Assembly (NCBI RefSeq): GCF_008801475.1
Contig: NZ_VZPP01000001.1
Span: 310,001 to 374,000, forward strand
Origin: Pseudomonas moorei
GTDB lineage: Bacteria; Pseudomonadota; Gammaproteobacteria; Pseudomonadales; Pseudomonadaceae
Reading direction: 5' to 3'
DNA: 64,000 nucleotides
Positions 18,180-26,943 of this stretch are shown one piece after another; positions within the stretch are counted from its first letter, which is position 1, and the number at the start of each line of letters is the position of its first letter. Both the position numbers and the translations under genes were made by a program. The notes below the pieces were generated by a model. That model worked only from the letters and a program-made list of their open reading frames with translations, did no database searches and was not told the DNA's origin.

Positions 18180-18941
18180 TCAGGCGCTGAATCGACTGCG
18201 CAGCGTCGTGGCCATTGCCTCCAGTTCTGCCGGCGGGTTATGCCCGATCAGCATCCAGGCGTGGTGCATGTCCGACCAATAGACAATGTTCATTCCGTGC
18301 CGACGCTCCCGGGCGACATGTCGGCTGCCGCTGCTGGAAAGGGTGATGCACAGCGCCAGGGGGCCATGGACCGGGTCGAGGTAAGTGATCTGGGCGATCG
18401 GCACGTCATCGTATTCAAGAATTTGTGCACGCTTGAATTCGACCCGGGGCAAACTCAACTGCCCGGGTGCGAGTTTCAGGCCCAGATGCTCGTCGAGCGT
18501 CTGCAACTGCGCACGCTGAGTGGTTTCATCGCTGGGCAGGTGCTCCAGGGTCTGCGGTACGTAAAGCGCCATATAGTCAGCCACCAGCCCGCGCCAGTTG
18601 CTGGTTTGCTGACTTTCCTGCCAGCCCAGGAACAGCCGGTCCGCCAGCACGCCACCGGCCACCAGCCCGGCGGCTGCCGCCAGGAACCAGCGACGGCTCA
18701 GCGGTGGGCGTGCCGGTGAGGGCAGGGTGTCGAGCATGGCTTGCAGGCGATCCACGGGGGCCTGTCGACTCAGTTGACTGAACGCATCCTTGAACGGCAG
18801 GCTGCTGCGATCCAGCCATTGCAGGCGCAGGCCGATCATCGGGTCTTCGGCAATGGCCGCGTCGATGCGTGCCCGCTGTTCGGTATCGAGCTGGTCATCC
18901 AGATAGGCCACCAATTGCTCATCCGAGAGTTTCGCGTTCAT
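18180..18941 (-). CDS. Anti-sigma factor, inner-membrane
   Basis: 253 residues. The N-terminal region (LSDEQLVAYLDDQLDTEQRARIDAAIAEDP) is an anti-sigma fold without the zinc-binding His-Cys-Cys set. A single membrane segment follows at about 84-107 (RRWFLAAAAGLVAGGVLADRLFLG), then a periplasmic domain ending in YWSDMHHAWMLIGHNPPAEL. Its ATG overlaps the sigma-factor stop by 4 bases, the standard sign of coupled production of a sigma/anti-sigma pair. It should hold the sigma factor at the membrane until an unknown envelope signal. Confidence 0.85.
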   Translation of the reverse strand: MNAKLSDEQLVAYLDDQLDTEQRARIDAAIAEDPMIGLRLQWLDRSSLPFKDAFSQLSRQAPVDRLQAMLDTLPSPARPPLSRRWFLAAAAGLVAGGVLADRLFLGWQESQQTSNWRGLVADYMALYVPQTLEHLPSDETTQRAQLQTLDEHLGLKLAPGQLSLPRVEFKRAQILEYDDVPIAQITYLDPVHGPLALCITLSSSGSRHVARERRHGMNIVYWSDMHHAWMLIGHNPPAELEAMATTLRSRFSA

Positions 18942-19465
18942 CGACGTTCTCCGCTGGAAGGGTTCGGCACCGATTGCAATGGCGGGTACTCGGCCAGTTT
19001 TACCCGCGCTGCGGCGAGGCGGCTCATGACGGTGCCAATCGGTACTTGCAGTACCTCGGCGACTTCGCGATAGGACAAACCCTCGACATACGCCAGAAAT
19101 ACCGTTTCCCGTTGGGCCTCGGGCAGCGCATCGACACGGCGGATGACCTGCGACGCCAGTACATGGGTCTGCGCCACGTGCTCGCCGTCAAACGACAAGG
19201 CATTGTCGGTATCGACTGTCCCTTGTCCCTGACGAACCCGCCGCGCGCGCACTTCGTTGATCCAGATCGAATGCAGGATGCTCATCAGCCAGCGGTCCAT
19301 CCGTGTTCCCGGTTCATATTGCCCGGCCCGTTCCAGTGCGCGCACGCAAGTGGCCTGCACCAGGTCTTCGGCGACATGCCTTTGTCGGGACAACAGCAGG
19401 CCGTAGCGCCATAAACGCGCCAGGTGCTGGCTCAGTTCTGCCCGTATTGCCTGATCGCTGGCGAT
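18938..19465 (-). CDS. ECF sigma factor with an apparent ATC start codon
   Basis: Region 2 is present (ARLWRYGLLLSRQRHVAEDLVQATCVRAL) and so is region 4 (EAQRETVFLAYVEGLSYREVAEVLQVPIGTVMSRLAAAR). No ATG, GTG or TTG precedes the start of region 2: after an in-frame TGA at 19492-19490 the only well-placed candidate is ATC at 19465, with GGAGG five bases upstream. This start gives 175 residues, usual for the family. The next standard codon, TTG at 19393, would remove the first helix of region 2. The TGA is also the stop of the TPR gene, so the three genes are coupled. Either a rare ATC start is used, or an ATG was altered by mutation or a sequence error. Confidence 0.8.
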   Translation of the reverse strand: MASDQAIRAELSQHLARLWRYGLLLSRQRHVAEDLVQATCVRALERAGQYEPGTRMDRWLMSILHSIWINEVRARRVRQGQGTVDTDNALSFDGEHVAQTHVLASQVIRRVDALPEAQRETVFLAYVEGLSYREVAEVLQVPIGTVMSRLAAARVKLAEYPPLQSVPNPSSGERR

Positions 19466-19489
19466 GGCGACCTCCGTCCGTTCGGGATG

Positions 19490-20023
19490 TCAGGTTTTCG
19501 ATGAGTCGTTGATGGCTTCTGCCAGGTCCTGGTATTCCTCGCAGGAGGTGTTGCCGCAAATCGATTTGATCCGCTGCAACTGTTCCTGGGCCAGGTCCAG
19601 GCGGCCTTTGACCACGTAGGCTTCGCCGAGGTATTCGCGGACCTTCGCGTACTGCGGGTCGAGTTTGACCGATTGCAGGTAGTAACCGATGCCCTCGTCG
19701 GTGCGCCCCAGTTTACGCGTGGCGTAGCCGCGATAGTTTAACGCCTTGGCGGTGTTGGGGTTTTGGAGCGTATCCAGCAGCGCCAGGGCTTCTTCGTAGC
19801 GACCGTCCTTGGCCAATTGATAAGCGTAATCGGTACGGTCGGCGTCAGACACCGCTTTGCTGGTTTGCAGGACGCATTTTTGCGTTTTTTTATCCAGGAC
19901 CTGGCCTCGAGGGCATTCGGGCTTGGCGGGGGCGTTGTCATCGCCGTGGGCCAGCGCCAGGGAACTGGCGAGCACGGTGGCGATCAACAACGGTACGGTG
20001 AAAACTGAAAAACGGCTATTCAT
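19490..20023 (-). CDS. Exported TPR protein at the head of the sigma-factor operon
   Basis: 177 residues. The ATG at 20023 opens a Sec signal peptide (MNSRFSVFTVPLLIATVLASSLALAHG); a Cys pair follows in ECPRGQVLDKKTQKCVLQ. Two or more tetratricopeptide repeats are visible: DYAYQLAKDGRYEEALALLD, ALNYRGYATRKLGRTDEGIGYYLQSVKLDP and KVREYLGEAYVVKGRLDLAQEQL. It ends with a second Cys pair (SICGNTSCEEYQDL). It probably acts in the periplasm, perhaps in the signal route that frees the sigma factor encoded 24 bases downstream. Specific role unknown. Confidence 0.82.
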   Translation of the reverse strand: MNSRFSVFTVPLLIATVLASSLALAHGDDNAPAKPECPRGQVLDKKTQKCVLQTSKAVSDADRTDYAYQLAKDGRYEEALALLDTLQNPNTAKALNYRGYATRKLGRTDEGIGYYLQSVKLDPQYAKVREYLGEAYVVKGRLDLAQEQLQRIKSICGNTSCEEYQDLAEAINDSSKT

Positions 20024-20289
20024 GGACAATGCTCCACAGGGATCAGGGCCGGGACATCGAACAGGCCGAAAACCTCGACATGTTCTGCAGGTACCCGTCT
20101 GGAGGTAAACACTGCAGCGTGAACAATTATTCATTCCGTTGTGGAGTTCTTGGCAAGGAAAGCTCAAATCGAGGGGGGCATGCTTGATCGCCGAGAAGTC
20201 CCGCTTTTGGCCGAACCGCTGCCTTACTGCCTGCCGCCGTGCCTTGTTATAGTTCGGGCCTCTTTTTTGCCCGCTAAAGGATCACTGGC

Positions 20290-21102
20290 ATGTCCCAATA
20301 CACAGCATTCAACGTTGAACTAGTCGATAAAATCGCCCATGTGCAGATTAATCGCCCGGAAAAGATCAACTCGATGAATGCTGCGTTCTGGAGCGAGATC
20401 GTCGAGATCTTCCAATGGATCGACGACACCGACGAAGTGCGGGTGGTGGTTCTCAGTGGCGCCGGCAAGCATTTTTCCTCTGGCATCGACCTGATGATGC
20501 TGGCCGCCGTGGCCAATGAAATGGGCAAGGATGTCGGGCGCAACGCGCGCCTGCTGCGACGCAAGATTCTCAATCTGCAAGCGTCGTTCAATGCCGTCGA
20601 CAACTGCCGCAAACCGGTACTGGCCGCCATCCACGGCTACTGCCTGGGCGGTGCCATCGATCTGATCGCCGCTTGCGACATGCGTTACGCCGCCGAAGAT
20701 GCCCAGTTCTCGATCAAGGAAATCGACATCGGCATGGCTGCCGACGTCGGCACGCTGCAACGCTTGCCGCGGATCATCGGTGACGGCATGCTGCGCGAAC
20801 TGGCTTACACTGGTCGCACCTTTGGTGCCGAAGAGGCGCGGGGCATGGGCCTGGTCAATCGCGTTTACAGCGACAGCGCCAGCCTGCTTGATGGCGTCAT
20901 GGGCATTGCCCGCGAAATCGCCAGCAAGTCGCCGATTGCCGTCACGGGTACCAAGGAGATGATCAGCTACATGCGCGATCATCGCATCGATGATGGCCTG
21001 GAATACGTCGCCACCTGGAACGCCGCCATGTTGCAATCCACCGACTTGCGCGTGGCCATGGCCGCCCATATGAGCAAACAGAAACCCGAATTTCTGGATT
21101 GA
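20290..21102 (+). CDS. Crotonase, delta(3,5)-delta(2,4)-dienoyl-CoA isomerase-like
   Basis: 270 residues of the enoyl-CoA hydratase/isomerase family. The oxyanion-hole segments are LSGAGKHFSSGIDLMML and AIHGYCLGGAIDLIAACDMRY. The stretch SIKEIDIGMAADVGTLQRLP matches the active-site block of mammalian ECH1, with the Glu and Asp that move double bonds in 3,5-dienoyl-CoA. It would help degrade unsaturated fatty acids with odd-numbered double bonds. AAAGGA lies 9 bases before the ATG. nudC follows after only 7 bases, so the two are likely co-transcribed. Confidence 0.85.
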   Translation: MSQYTAFNVELVDKIAHVQINRPEKINSMNAAFWSEIVEIFQWIDDTDEVRVVVLSGAGKHFSSGIDLMMLAAVANEMGKDVGRNARLLRRKILNLQASFNAVDNCRKPVLAAIHGYCLGGAIDLIAACDMRYAAEDAQFSIKEIDIGMAADVGTLQRLPRIIGDGMLRELAYTGRTFGAEEARGMGLVNRVYSDSASLLDGVMGIAREIASKSPIAVTGTKEMISYMRDHRIDDGLEYVATWNAAMLQSTDLRVAMAAHMSKQKPEFLD

Positions 21103-21109
21103 TTGAAAA

Positions 21110-21940
21110 ATGACTTCACGCTGGACCACTGCAGTACTGGACACCGATCAACCCGGCGGCTGGGCCGTGGCGCGCAGCCCCGAAGGCTTTTTGTTCGATG
21201 ACAATGGCGCGCTGTTCCCCCGTGAATGGCTCAAGCGCCAGGACCTGGCGATTCTTGCCGAGCATGGCATCGGTCACCTCGATGGCGAGCCGGTGTATCT
21301 GCTGGAGTTGCGCAGTCACAGCGAAGTCCCGGGCTGTCAGTGGAAAGGCTTGCGGGCGTTCATGCTCGAAGGCGATCACACGATTTACAAGGTGCTCGCG
21401 TACGCCGCGCAGATCGGCACCTGGGCCCGTGAGCATCGCTTTTGCGGTAATTGCGGGCAAGCCATGAGCCAGGTGCCGCGCGAGCGGGCGATGTATTGCC
21501 AGCCATGCGATCTGCGCAGCTATCCACGGATTTCGCCAAGCATGATCGTGCTGGTGACCCGTGGCGACGAAATCCTCCTGGCGCGTTCGCCACGGTTTGT
21601 CAGCGGGGTCTACAGCACGCTGGCAGGCTTCGCCGAGCCGGGTGAGTCAGCCGAGGATTGCCTGATTCGCGAGGTTCGCGAAGAGGTGCGGATCGAGGTC
21701 AAGAACATTCAGTACATGGGCAGCCAGTGCTGGCCGTTCCCGCACTCGATGATGCTCGGTTTCCATGCCGAATACGCCGGTGGCGAGATCGTCTGTCAGG
21801 AAGACGAGATCGAAGACGCCCAGTGGTTCAACGTGCACGAGCTGCCGCCGTTGCCGGCGTCACGCTCGATTGCCCGTTATCTGATCGACGTCTATGTGGC
21901 GCGGCGCTTAGGCCATGCTGAACCAGTGTTGCCAGGCTAG
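21110..21940 (+). CDS. nudC: NADH pyrophosphatase / NAD-capped RNA hydrolase
   Basis: 276 residues. A four-Cys zinc site (FCGNCGQ and YCQPCDL, Cys112, 115, 130, 133) precedes the Nudix box at about 173-195 ([21 protein letters not shown]). The signature that separates NADH pyrophosphatases from other Nudix enzymes, SQPWPFPxS, is present as SQCWPFPHS (205-213). NudC splits NADH to NMNH and AMP and removes NAD caps from RNA. Two changes are notable: Cys for Pro in that signature, and Arg where the Nudix box usually ends with Gly. The 3' end overlaps the convergent TauE/SafE gene by 33 bases. Confidence 0.9.
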   Translation: MTSRWTTAVLDTDQPGGWAVARSPEGFLFDDNGALFPREWLKRQDLAILAEHGIGHLDGEPVYLLELRSHSEVPGCQWKGLRAFMLEGDHTIYKVLAYAAQIGTWAREHRFCGNCGQAMSQVPRERAMYCQPCDLRSYPRISPSMIVLVTRGDEILLARSPRFVSGVYSTLAGFAEPGESAEDCLIREVREEVRIEVKNIQYMGSQCWPFPHSMMLGFHAEYAGGEIVCQEDEIEDAQWFNVHELPPLPASRSIARYLIDVYVARRLGHAEPVLPG

Positions 21941-22687
21941 CCGCACGGTCAGGCCCAGCACCACGGTGATGAACACCGGACGAATGAACTTCGCGCCGCC
22001 GCTGATGGCGGTGCGAGCGCCGAAGAAGGCGCCGACCATCAATGACGAGCCCATGCTCAAGCCGATCACCCAGTCCACCTGACCGGAAAAAATGAAAATC
22101 GACAGCGCCGCCGCGTTGCTGACGAAGTTCATGCTGCGCGCCACGCCGCTGGCCTTCACCAGGTCGATGGGGTAGAGCAGCAGGCTGCTGACGGTCCAGA
22201 ACGCCCCGGTCCCCGGACCGGCGACGCCATCATAGAAGCCGAGGCTGAAGCCTTGGGTCGATTGCCAGGTTTTCTTGATCGGTGCGTCGCTGTCCAGCGG
22301 CGCTTTCGGCGTACCGCCAAACAACAGATAGACACCGCAGGCAAAGACGATCACTGGCAGCATCTTGTTGAGCCACTCGGCGGGCAGGTAGTGGGCGACC
22401 ACGGCACCGCTCAGCGCACCGACCAGGGTGCCGACGATGGCGTGAGTCCACTGCCTGGGATGGAACAGCTTGCGGCGGTAGAAGGTGAAACTGGCGGTTG
22501 CGGAGCCGAAGGTCGAGCTGAGCTTGTTGGTGCCCAGTACCAGGTGCGGTGGCAAGCCGGCAGTCAGCAAGGCCGGGGTGGTCAGCAAACCGCCACCGCC
22601 GGCAATGGCGTCGATGAATCCGGCTACAAAGGCAACAAGGGCCAGAATGGCCAGGGTGGTGAGATCAACACTGAGTTCGAAAGGCAT
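21908..22687 (-). CDS. TauE/SafE-family permease
   Basis: A 259-residue inner-membrane protein with about eight hydrophobic segments and two related halves. The family motifs [22 protein letters not shown] (N-terminal half) and [15 protein letters not shown] (C-terminal half) are clear. The family moves sulfonates, sulfite or other anions out of the cell. Genes for sulfur scavenging lie nearby at 23-25.7 kb, which makes a sulfur compound a reasonable guess, but they are not in the same operon. Confidence 0.88.
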   Translation of the reverse strand: MPFELSVDLTTLAILALVAFVAGFIDAIAGGGGLLTTPALLTAGLPPHLVLGTNKLSSTFGSATASFTFYRRKLFHPRQWTHAIVGTLVGALSGAVVAHYLPAEWLNKMLPVIVFACGVYLLFGGTPKAPLDSDAPIKKTWQSTQGFSLGFYDGVAGPGTGAFWTVSSLLLYPIDLVKASGVARSMNFVSNAAALSIFIFSGQVDWVIGLSMGSSLMVGAFFGARTAISGGAKFIRPVFITVVLGLTVRLAWQHWFSMA

Positions 22688-22850
22688 GGAATCGGCTTAT
22701 TCGGCGGTGGCAGCAAAGGGCTGCGCAGAAGGGCGGTTATCTTACCTAGATCCTGATTCTGCGGCGACTGGTCTGGCCTTTCATCTGGCGCTGGCTTGCC
22801 AGCAAAGGCGGCTTGATAACCGACCAGTCACTTGCAGATGCCCCCAATCC

Positions 22851-22998
22851 CCTGTGGGAACGAGCCGGCTCGCGATGGTCGTCAACGATGACGTGGGTGG
22901 TCTGAATGAACGCGTCGTCCGGGCGTTTTTCGCGAGCAGGCTCGCTCCTACAGGTTCAGCGCCAATCCATGTGGGAACGAGCCGGCTCGCGATGGCGG
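22851..22998. repeat. Cluster of three REP elements
   Basis: Copies at 22851-22878, 22930-22954 and 22970-22998, the middle one inverted. Two have the variant core GAGCCGGCTCGCGATGG; the middle has GCGAGCAGGCTCGC. They fill most of the 356-base gap between the TauE/SafE start and the end of the acyl-CoA-dehydrogenase-like gene; I see no gene in the gap. Confidence 0.85.
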
Positions 22999-23043
22999 CC
23001 TTCCAGCCAGCCAATCTCCCGCAGCCGGCCCTTGCAAAACACA

Positions 23044-24285
23044 TCAGGCCTTTGCGGCTGGCCCATTGCCGATCTGCCACACAAACGGTGGCTCGGTTCC
23101 GTTGACCGACCAATCCCCGACAATCCGTGCCTTGTAGATCACCGGGTTATGCGACGAAACGGTCCGCGCATTGCGCCAATGTCGATCCAGCGATTTGCCC
23201 CGGCGAATATCCGAAGCCCCCAGCGCGTTGAAGAGTTCGGTGGTCGCTCGTTGAATCAACTCCGTGACCACCACTTGCGCCTTCGCCGACTCGATCTCTG
23301 CCGCCACGTTGGCCGCTCGCTCCCGGGCCGGATCGCCAGCGAAACGCGCGACGTAGGCCTGCTGTGCCGGTTGTGCGGCTTTCAATGCGCTGGCCTCGGC
23401 CGCATAAACCCACGCGGTAATGTTGCCGACCACTTGCTGGACCTGTGGGTCTTCGCTGACGCGCTGTGCGTTGCCATGGCTGTAGATGCGCTGGCGTTCG
23501 CGCACATGACGGGAGACATCGCGCAATGCTGCACGGCCAATCCCCGCCAGAGTGGCTAACAGCACGAGCTGATAGAACGCAGTCTGGTATTTGAAGCGGG
23601 TCGCGAAGTCGATGACGTTCTCGGCGTCCACTTCGGCATCGACAAAGCGCGACGTACCGCTGCCGGTGGTGCGTTGGCCAAAGCCGTCCCAATCGTCGCT
23701 TTGCTCGATACCCGGCTGGCGCGTGCGCACGGCGGCGATCACATCGCCACCGGTGTCGCTGCGTTGGGCATAGACGTCGATCCAGTCGGAAAACAGGCTG
23801 CCGGTGCTGTAGAACTTCTCGCCATTGAGTCGCCATTGATCGCCATGGGGCGTGACCTTGGTGACAACATCGCCCATCGCCACCGCGCCGATTTCCGTCC
23901 AGGCGCAACCGACGATGTCCCCCTCGACGAAGCGTTTGAACCACACATCCCGTGCCGGGCCGGATGGGGCGTTGAGGCGATCCTCGACAAAGGCAAAGTG
24001 GCCGCGCAATGCCTGGGGAAGGTTTGAGTCGGCTTCGGCCAGTTCGATCAGCAGCTCAAACAACTGCGGAACCGAGGCGCCACCGCCGCCGTATTCAACC
24101 GGCACCCGCACCGCACCAAAGCCGGCTTCCTTGAGCCATTGAATCGGCTCATGGGGCAACGTACGCGACTGTTCGCGCTCGAGGGCGCCGTCGGCAATGC
24201 GCTGGAAAATCGGCCGATAGGTCGCCGCGAGGGCTTCATAGTCGGTGCCGGTGGACAGTGGGTTGATTACCTGGTGTTCGGTCAT
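23044..24285 (-). CDS. Acyl-CoA-dehydrogenase-like flavoprotein of sulfur scavenging (SfnB/SfnC/DszC type)
   Basis: 413 residues with the acyl-CoA dehydrogenase fold: N-terminal helices (LKEAGFGAVRVPVEYGGGGASV), the central beta domain (GCAWTEIGAVAMGDVVTKVTPHGDQWRLNGEKFYSTGSLFSDW) and the C-terminal helix bundle. The catalytic Glu of true dehydrogenases (as in IYEGT) is not apparent; relatives such as DszC and the Sfn proteins are monooxygenases using reduced flavin. It is divergent from sfnG and 345 bases away, which suggests a role in releasing sulfur from organosulfur compounds. A weak sigma-54-like site (GG and GC elements, 24350 to 24337 on the minus strand) stands upstream. Substrate unknown. 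Confidence 0.78.
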   Translation of the reverse strand: MTEHQVINPLSTGTDYEALAATYRPIFQRIADGALEREQSRTLPHEPIQWLKEAGFGAVRVPVEYGGGGASVPQLFELLIELAEADSNLPQALRGHFAFVEDRLNAPSGPARDVWFKRFVEGDIVGCAWTEIGAVAMGDVVTKVTPHGDQWRLNGEKFYSTGSLFSDWIDVYAQRSDTGGDVIAAVRTRQPGIEQSDDWDGFGQRTTGSGTSRFVDAEVDAENVIDFATRFKYQTAFYQLVLLATLAGIGRAALRDVSRHVRERQRIYSHGNAQRVSEDPQVQQVVGNITAWVYAAEASALKAAQPAQQAYVARFAGDPARERAANVAAEIESAKAQVVVTELIQRATTELFNALGASDIRRGKSLDRHWRNARTVSSHNPVIYKARIVGDWSVNGTEPPFVWQIGNGPAAKA

Positions 24286-24455
24286 GGAGTGGCTCCTTGG
24301 CTGGCAGAAAAGACATTGCGTCTGCCAAGGGGGATTGCAGGGTCCATGCCGGACCTGTTCGGTGCGGATTTACTGGACTTCATTGGGGGCGCGGCAGTTT
24401 CAACTGTTGTCGGGCCAACAGTGCATCAGCAAATTGTCCGGGGACGGCGGCTTTT

Positions 24456-24548
24456 GTGGCGAGGGAGCTTGCTCCCGCTTGAGTGCGCAGCGCTCACCAA
24501 AATTTGGGGCCGCTGCGCAGCCCAGCGGGAGCAAGCTCCCTCGCCACC
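24456..24548. repeat. Inverted pair of REP elements, GGGAGCAAGCTCCC type
   Basis: GTGGCGAGGGAGCTTGCTCC (from 24456) faces GGGAGCAAGCTCCCTCGCCA (ending near 24548). Between them lie GTGCGCAGCG and CGCTGCGCAG, which add a second inverted repeat, so the whole 93 bases could fold into one long hairpin. It lies about 30 bases upstream of the sfnG sigma-54 promoter. Confidence 0.85.
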
Positions 24549-24574
24549 GTTTCCGAGCGCTCCAGATTCAGGAC

Positions 24575-24589
24575 TGGCACACTTGCTGC
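24575..24589 (+). promoter_or_regulatory. Sigma-54 promoter of sfnG
   Basis: TGGCAC-N5-CTGC: the GG (24576-24577) and GC (24588-24589) pairs are exactly ten bases apart as sigma-54 requires, and the -24 box is perfect. The predicted start of transcription is near 24601, 30 bases before the sfnG ATG. In P. putida, sfnG is driven by sigma-54 with the activator SfnR; sfnR is not in this window. Confidence 0.7.
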
Positions 24590-24630
24590 TCATGCCCCAG
24601 GACATTCCCTAATGTCCCGAGGACACGCCA

Positions 24631-25725
24631 ATGAGTCAGCAAGCCGTCAAATTTGCCTACTGGGTGCCGAACGTCAGCGGTGGGCTGGTGGTCAGCAAGA
24701 TCGAACAACGTACCCACTGGGGCATCGACTACAACCGCAAGCTGGCGCAGCTGGCCGAGGAGGCGGGGTTCGAATATGCCCTGACGCAGATCCGTTTCAC
24801 CGCCGGTTACGGTGCCGAGTATCAGCATGAATCAGTGGCCTTCAGCCATGCACTGCTGGCGGCAACGACCAGACTCAAAGTCATCGCCGCGATCCTGCCA
24901 GGCCCCTGGCAACCGGCGCTGGCGGCCAAGCAACTGGCAACCATCGATCAGCTCACCAACGGGCGGGTCGCGGTCAATATCGTCAGCGGCTGGTTCAAGG
25001 GCGAGTTCCAGGCCATCGGCGAACACTGGCTGGAACACGATGAGCGCTATCGCCGCTCCGAAGAGTTCATTCGCTCACTTAAAGGCATCTGGACCCAGGA
25101 CAACTTCACCTTTCGCGGCGACTTCTATCGCTTCGACAACTACAGCCTCAAACCCAAACCCCAGGGTCGCCCGGAAATCTTCCAGGGTGGCAGTTCCCGT
25201 GCGGCGCGGGACATGGCCGCGCGGGTGTCGGACTGGTATTTCACCAATGGCAACACCCCCGAAGGCATCAAGGCCCAGGTCGATGACATTCGCGCCAAGG
25301 CGGCCGCGAACAATCATTCAGTCAAGATCGGTGTGAACGCATTCGTGATCGCCCGGGACACCGAAGAGGAGGCGCGGGCAGTGCTGGCACAGATCATCGA
25401 TCAGGCCGATCCCGAAGCGGTGACCGCCTTCGGTGACGCAGCGAAGCAGGCCGGGCGGGCATCGCCGGAAGGCGAGGGCAACTGGGCAAAATCGACGTTC
25501 GAGGACCTGGTGCAATACAACGATGGCTTCAAGACCAATCTGATCGGCACGCCACGACAGATCGCCGAGCGGATTGTGGCGCTTAAAGCAGTGGGCGTGG
25601 ATCTGGTATTGGCGGGGTTCCTGCACTTTCAGGAAGAAGTGGAGTATTTCGGCCAGCGGGTATTGCCGTTGGTGCGGGAGTTGGAGGCTGAAGCCCTGTC
25701 CCGGCAGACCGCAGCGGTCGCCTGA
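24631..25725 (+). CDS. sfnG: Dimethylsulfone monooxygenase, FMNH2-dependent
   Basis: 364 residues of the bacterial-luciferase-like flavin monooxygenase family, very similar from memory to P. putida SfnG from the first residues (MSQQAVKFAYWVPNVSGGLV) to the end. Flavin and substrate segments include AAILPGPWQPALAAKQLATID and NIVSGWFKGEFQAIG. The enzyme splits dimethylsulfone to methanesulfinate using FMNH2 from a separate reductase, allowing growth on organic sulfur when sulfate is scarce. GAGGAC precedes the ATG, and a sigma-54 promoter lies 42 bases upstream. No flavin reductase gene is adjacent. Confidence 0.92.
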   Translation: MSQQAVKFAYWVPNVSGGLVVSKIEQRTHWGIDYNRKLAQLAEEAGFEYALTQIRFTAGYGAEYQHESVAFSHALLAATTRLKVIAAILPGPWQPALAAKQLATIDQLTNGRVAVNIVSGWFKGEFQAIGEHWLEHDERYRRSEEFIRSLKGIWTQDNFTFRGDFYRFDNYSLKPKPQGRPEIFQGGSSRAARDMAARVSDWYFTNGNTPEGIKAQVDDIRAKAAANNHSVKIGVNAFVIARDTEEEARAVLAQIIDQADPEAVTAFGDAAKQAGRASPEGEGNWAKSTFEDLVQYNDGFKTNLIGTPRQIAERIVALKAVGVDLVLAGFLHFQEEVEYFGQRVLPLVRELEAEALSRQTAAVA

Positions 25726-25739
25726 ACACCAAAAAACCC

Positions 25740-25829
25740 TGTAAGAGCCGGCTTGCCGGCGAAAGCAACCTGACAGATAACAGATTTGTCGACTGTCAGG
25801 ACGCCATCGCTGGCAAGCCAGCTTCAACA
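25740..25829. repeat. Inverted pair of REP elements, GGCTTGCCGGC / TGGCAAGCCAGC type
   Basis: GAGCCGGCTTGCCGGCGAAA (25740-25766) and GCCATCGCTGGCAAGCCAGC (25803-25829) lie between the ends of two convergent genes, sfnG and the DUF1348 gene, where hairpins could stop transcripts from both sides. Confidence 0.8.
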
Positions 25830-25839
25830 AGGGACGCGT

Positions 25840-26316
25840 TTACAAACCGAGGTCGGACAAGCCCGGGTGATCATCCGGGCGGCGGCCCAGCGGCCAGCGG
25901 AACTTGCGCTCGCTTTCCTTGATCGGCATGTCGTTGATGCAGGCGAAGCGCCGGGCCATCAGGCCGTGTTCGTTGAACTCCCAGTTTTCGTTGCCGTAGG
26001 AGCGGAACCAGTTGCCCGAATCGTCGTGCCATTCATAGGCATAACGCACGGCGATGCGGTTGTCGGTGAAGGCCCAGAGTTCCTTGATCAGGCGATAGTC
26101 CAGTTCCTTGGCCCATTTACGGGTCAGGAAGGCTTTGGCCTCTTCGCGGTTGTGGGCGAACTCTGCGCGGTTTCGCCATTGGGTGTCGAGGGTGTAGGCC
26201 AGCGACACACGCTCCGGATCGCGGGAGTTCCAGCCGTCTTCGGCCAGGCGGACTTTTTCGATGGCGGATTCACGGGTAAAGGGCGGCAATGGCGGGCGAA
26301 CTTCGGCATTAGACAT
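25840..26316 (-). CDS. DUF1348 protein, NTF2-like fold
   Basis: 158 residues. The whole chain is one DUF1348/SnoaL-like domain: [22 protein letters not shown] at the start, [25 protein letters not shown] in the middle and [24 protein letters not shown] near the end. I chose the ATG at 26316 with GGAGAC seven bases upstream. The family is small, cytoplasmic and of unknown activity, though NTF2-like folds often bind small hydrophobic ligands. It lies 57 bases downstream of the TetR gene, on the same strand, and is probably its target. Confidence 0.82.
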   Translation of the reverse strand: MSNAEVRPPLPPFTRESAIEKVRLAEDGWNSRDPERVSLAYTLDTQWRNRAEFAHNREEAKAFLTRKWAKELDYRLIKELWAFTDNRIAVRYAYEWHDDSGNWFRSYGNENWEFNEHGLMARRFACINDMPIKESERKFRWPLGRRPDDHPGLSDLGL

Positions 26317-26372
26317 TTCATGTCTCCGTATTAAATTAAAGTTCAACAAAGTTGTCGGTCTTGATCAAGCAG

Positions 26373-26936
26373 TTACAGGTCCAATAACTTTCGCGCCATG
26401 CATTGCGCATTATCGGCGGCACTGTAGTCACCCATGACAAGTGCGACGGTAATGGCCCCGTCAATCAGGATCAGCAGTTGCTTGGCCAGCGTCTGCGGAT
26501 CTTCGGCGCCATGTTCGGTACACAGCTCGCACACGTAGTCGAGCAGCTTCTGTTTGTGGTCTTTGGCGACCAGGCGAACCGGGTCTTGCGGATCACCCGT
26601 CTCACCGCTGGTATTGATGAACGCGCAACCGCGAAAGCCTTCGGAACAGAACCAGGATTTGAGTACGGTAAACAGATTGAGCAACCGGTCCGCCGGGGTT
26701 TCGGCCTGGTCGACCGCGCTCCTGTACCAGTGCATCCAGCGTTGATCCCGGCGTTGCAGGGCCGCGACAGTGAGCTCCTCCTTGTTGGCGAAGTAGCGGT
26801 AGACGCTCTTTCTGGAGACACCGGCGGTTTTCACCAGAAGATCCATGCCCGTGGCGGCGATGCCACTTTTGTAGATCAGCTTTTCGGTGACATCCAGAAT
26901 GATGTCGCGTGTGTCGTTGCTAGTATTTTCGTTCAT
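26373..26936 (-). CDS. TetR-family repressor
   Basis: 187 residues. The N-terminal helix-turn-helix (DIILDVTEKLIYKSGIAATGMDLLVKTAGVSRKSVYRYFANKEEL) is typical; the rest is a helical ligand-binding domain with SEGFRGCAFINTSGE, as in repressors of the NemR/AcuR kind that carry a reactive Cys. The ATG at 26936 was chosen; the upstream TTG at 26972 would start inside the promoter. A perfect palindrome sits between the -35 and -10 boxes just upstream, and the -10 box is so close to the ATG that the mRNA may have no leader. It probably represses itself and the DUF1348 gene. Confidence 0.88.
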   Translation of the reverse strand: MNENTSNDTRDIILDVTEKLIYKSGIAATGMDLLVKTAGVSRKSVYRYFANKEELTVAALQRRDQRWMHWYRSAVDQAETPADRLLNLFTVLKSWFCSEGFRGCAFINTSGETGDPQDPVRLVAKDHKQKLLDYVCELCTEHGAEDPQTLAKQLLILIDGAITVALVMGDYSAADNAQCMARKLLDL

Positions 26937-26943
26937 GGCGCTT

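Noticed and set aside
23044..25725. Complete sfn sulfur operon
   Set aside because: Only sfnG and one acyl-CoA-dehydrogenase-like gene are present, divergently placed; no reductase, sfnR or sulfonate transporter is here.
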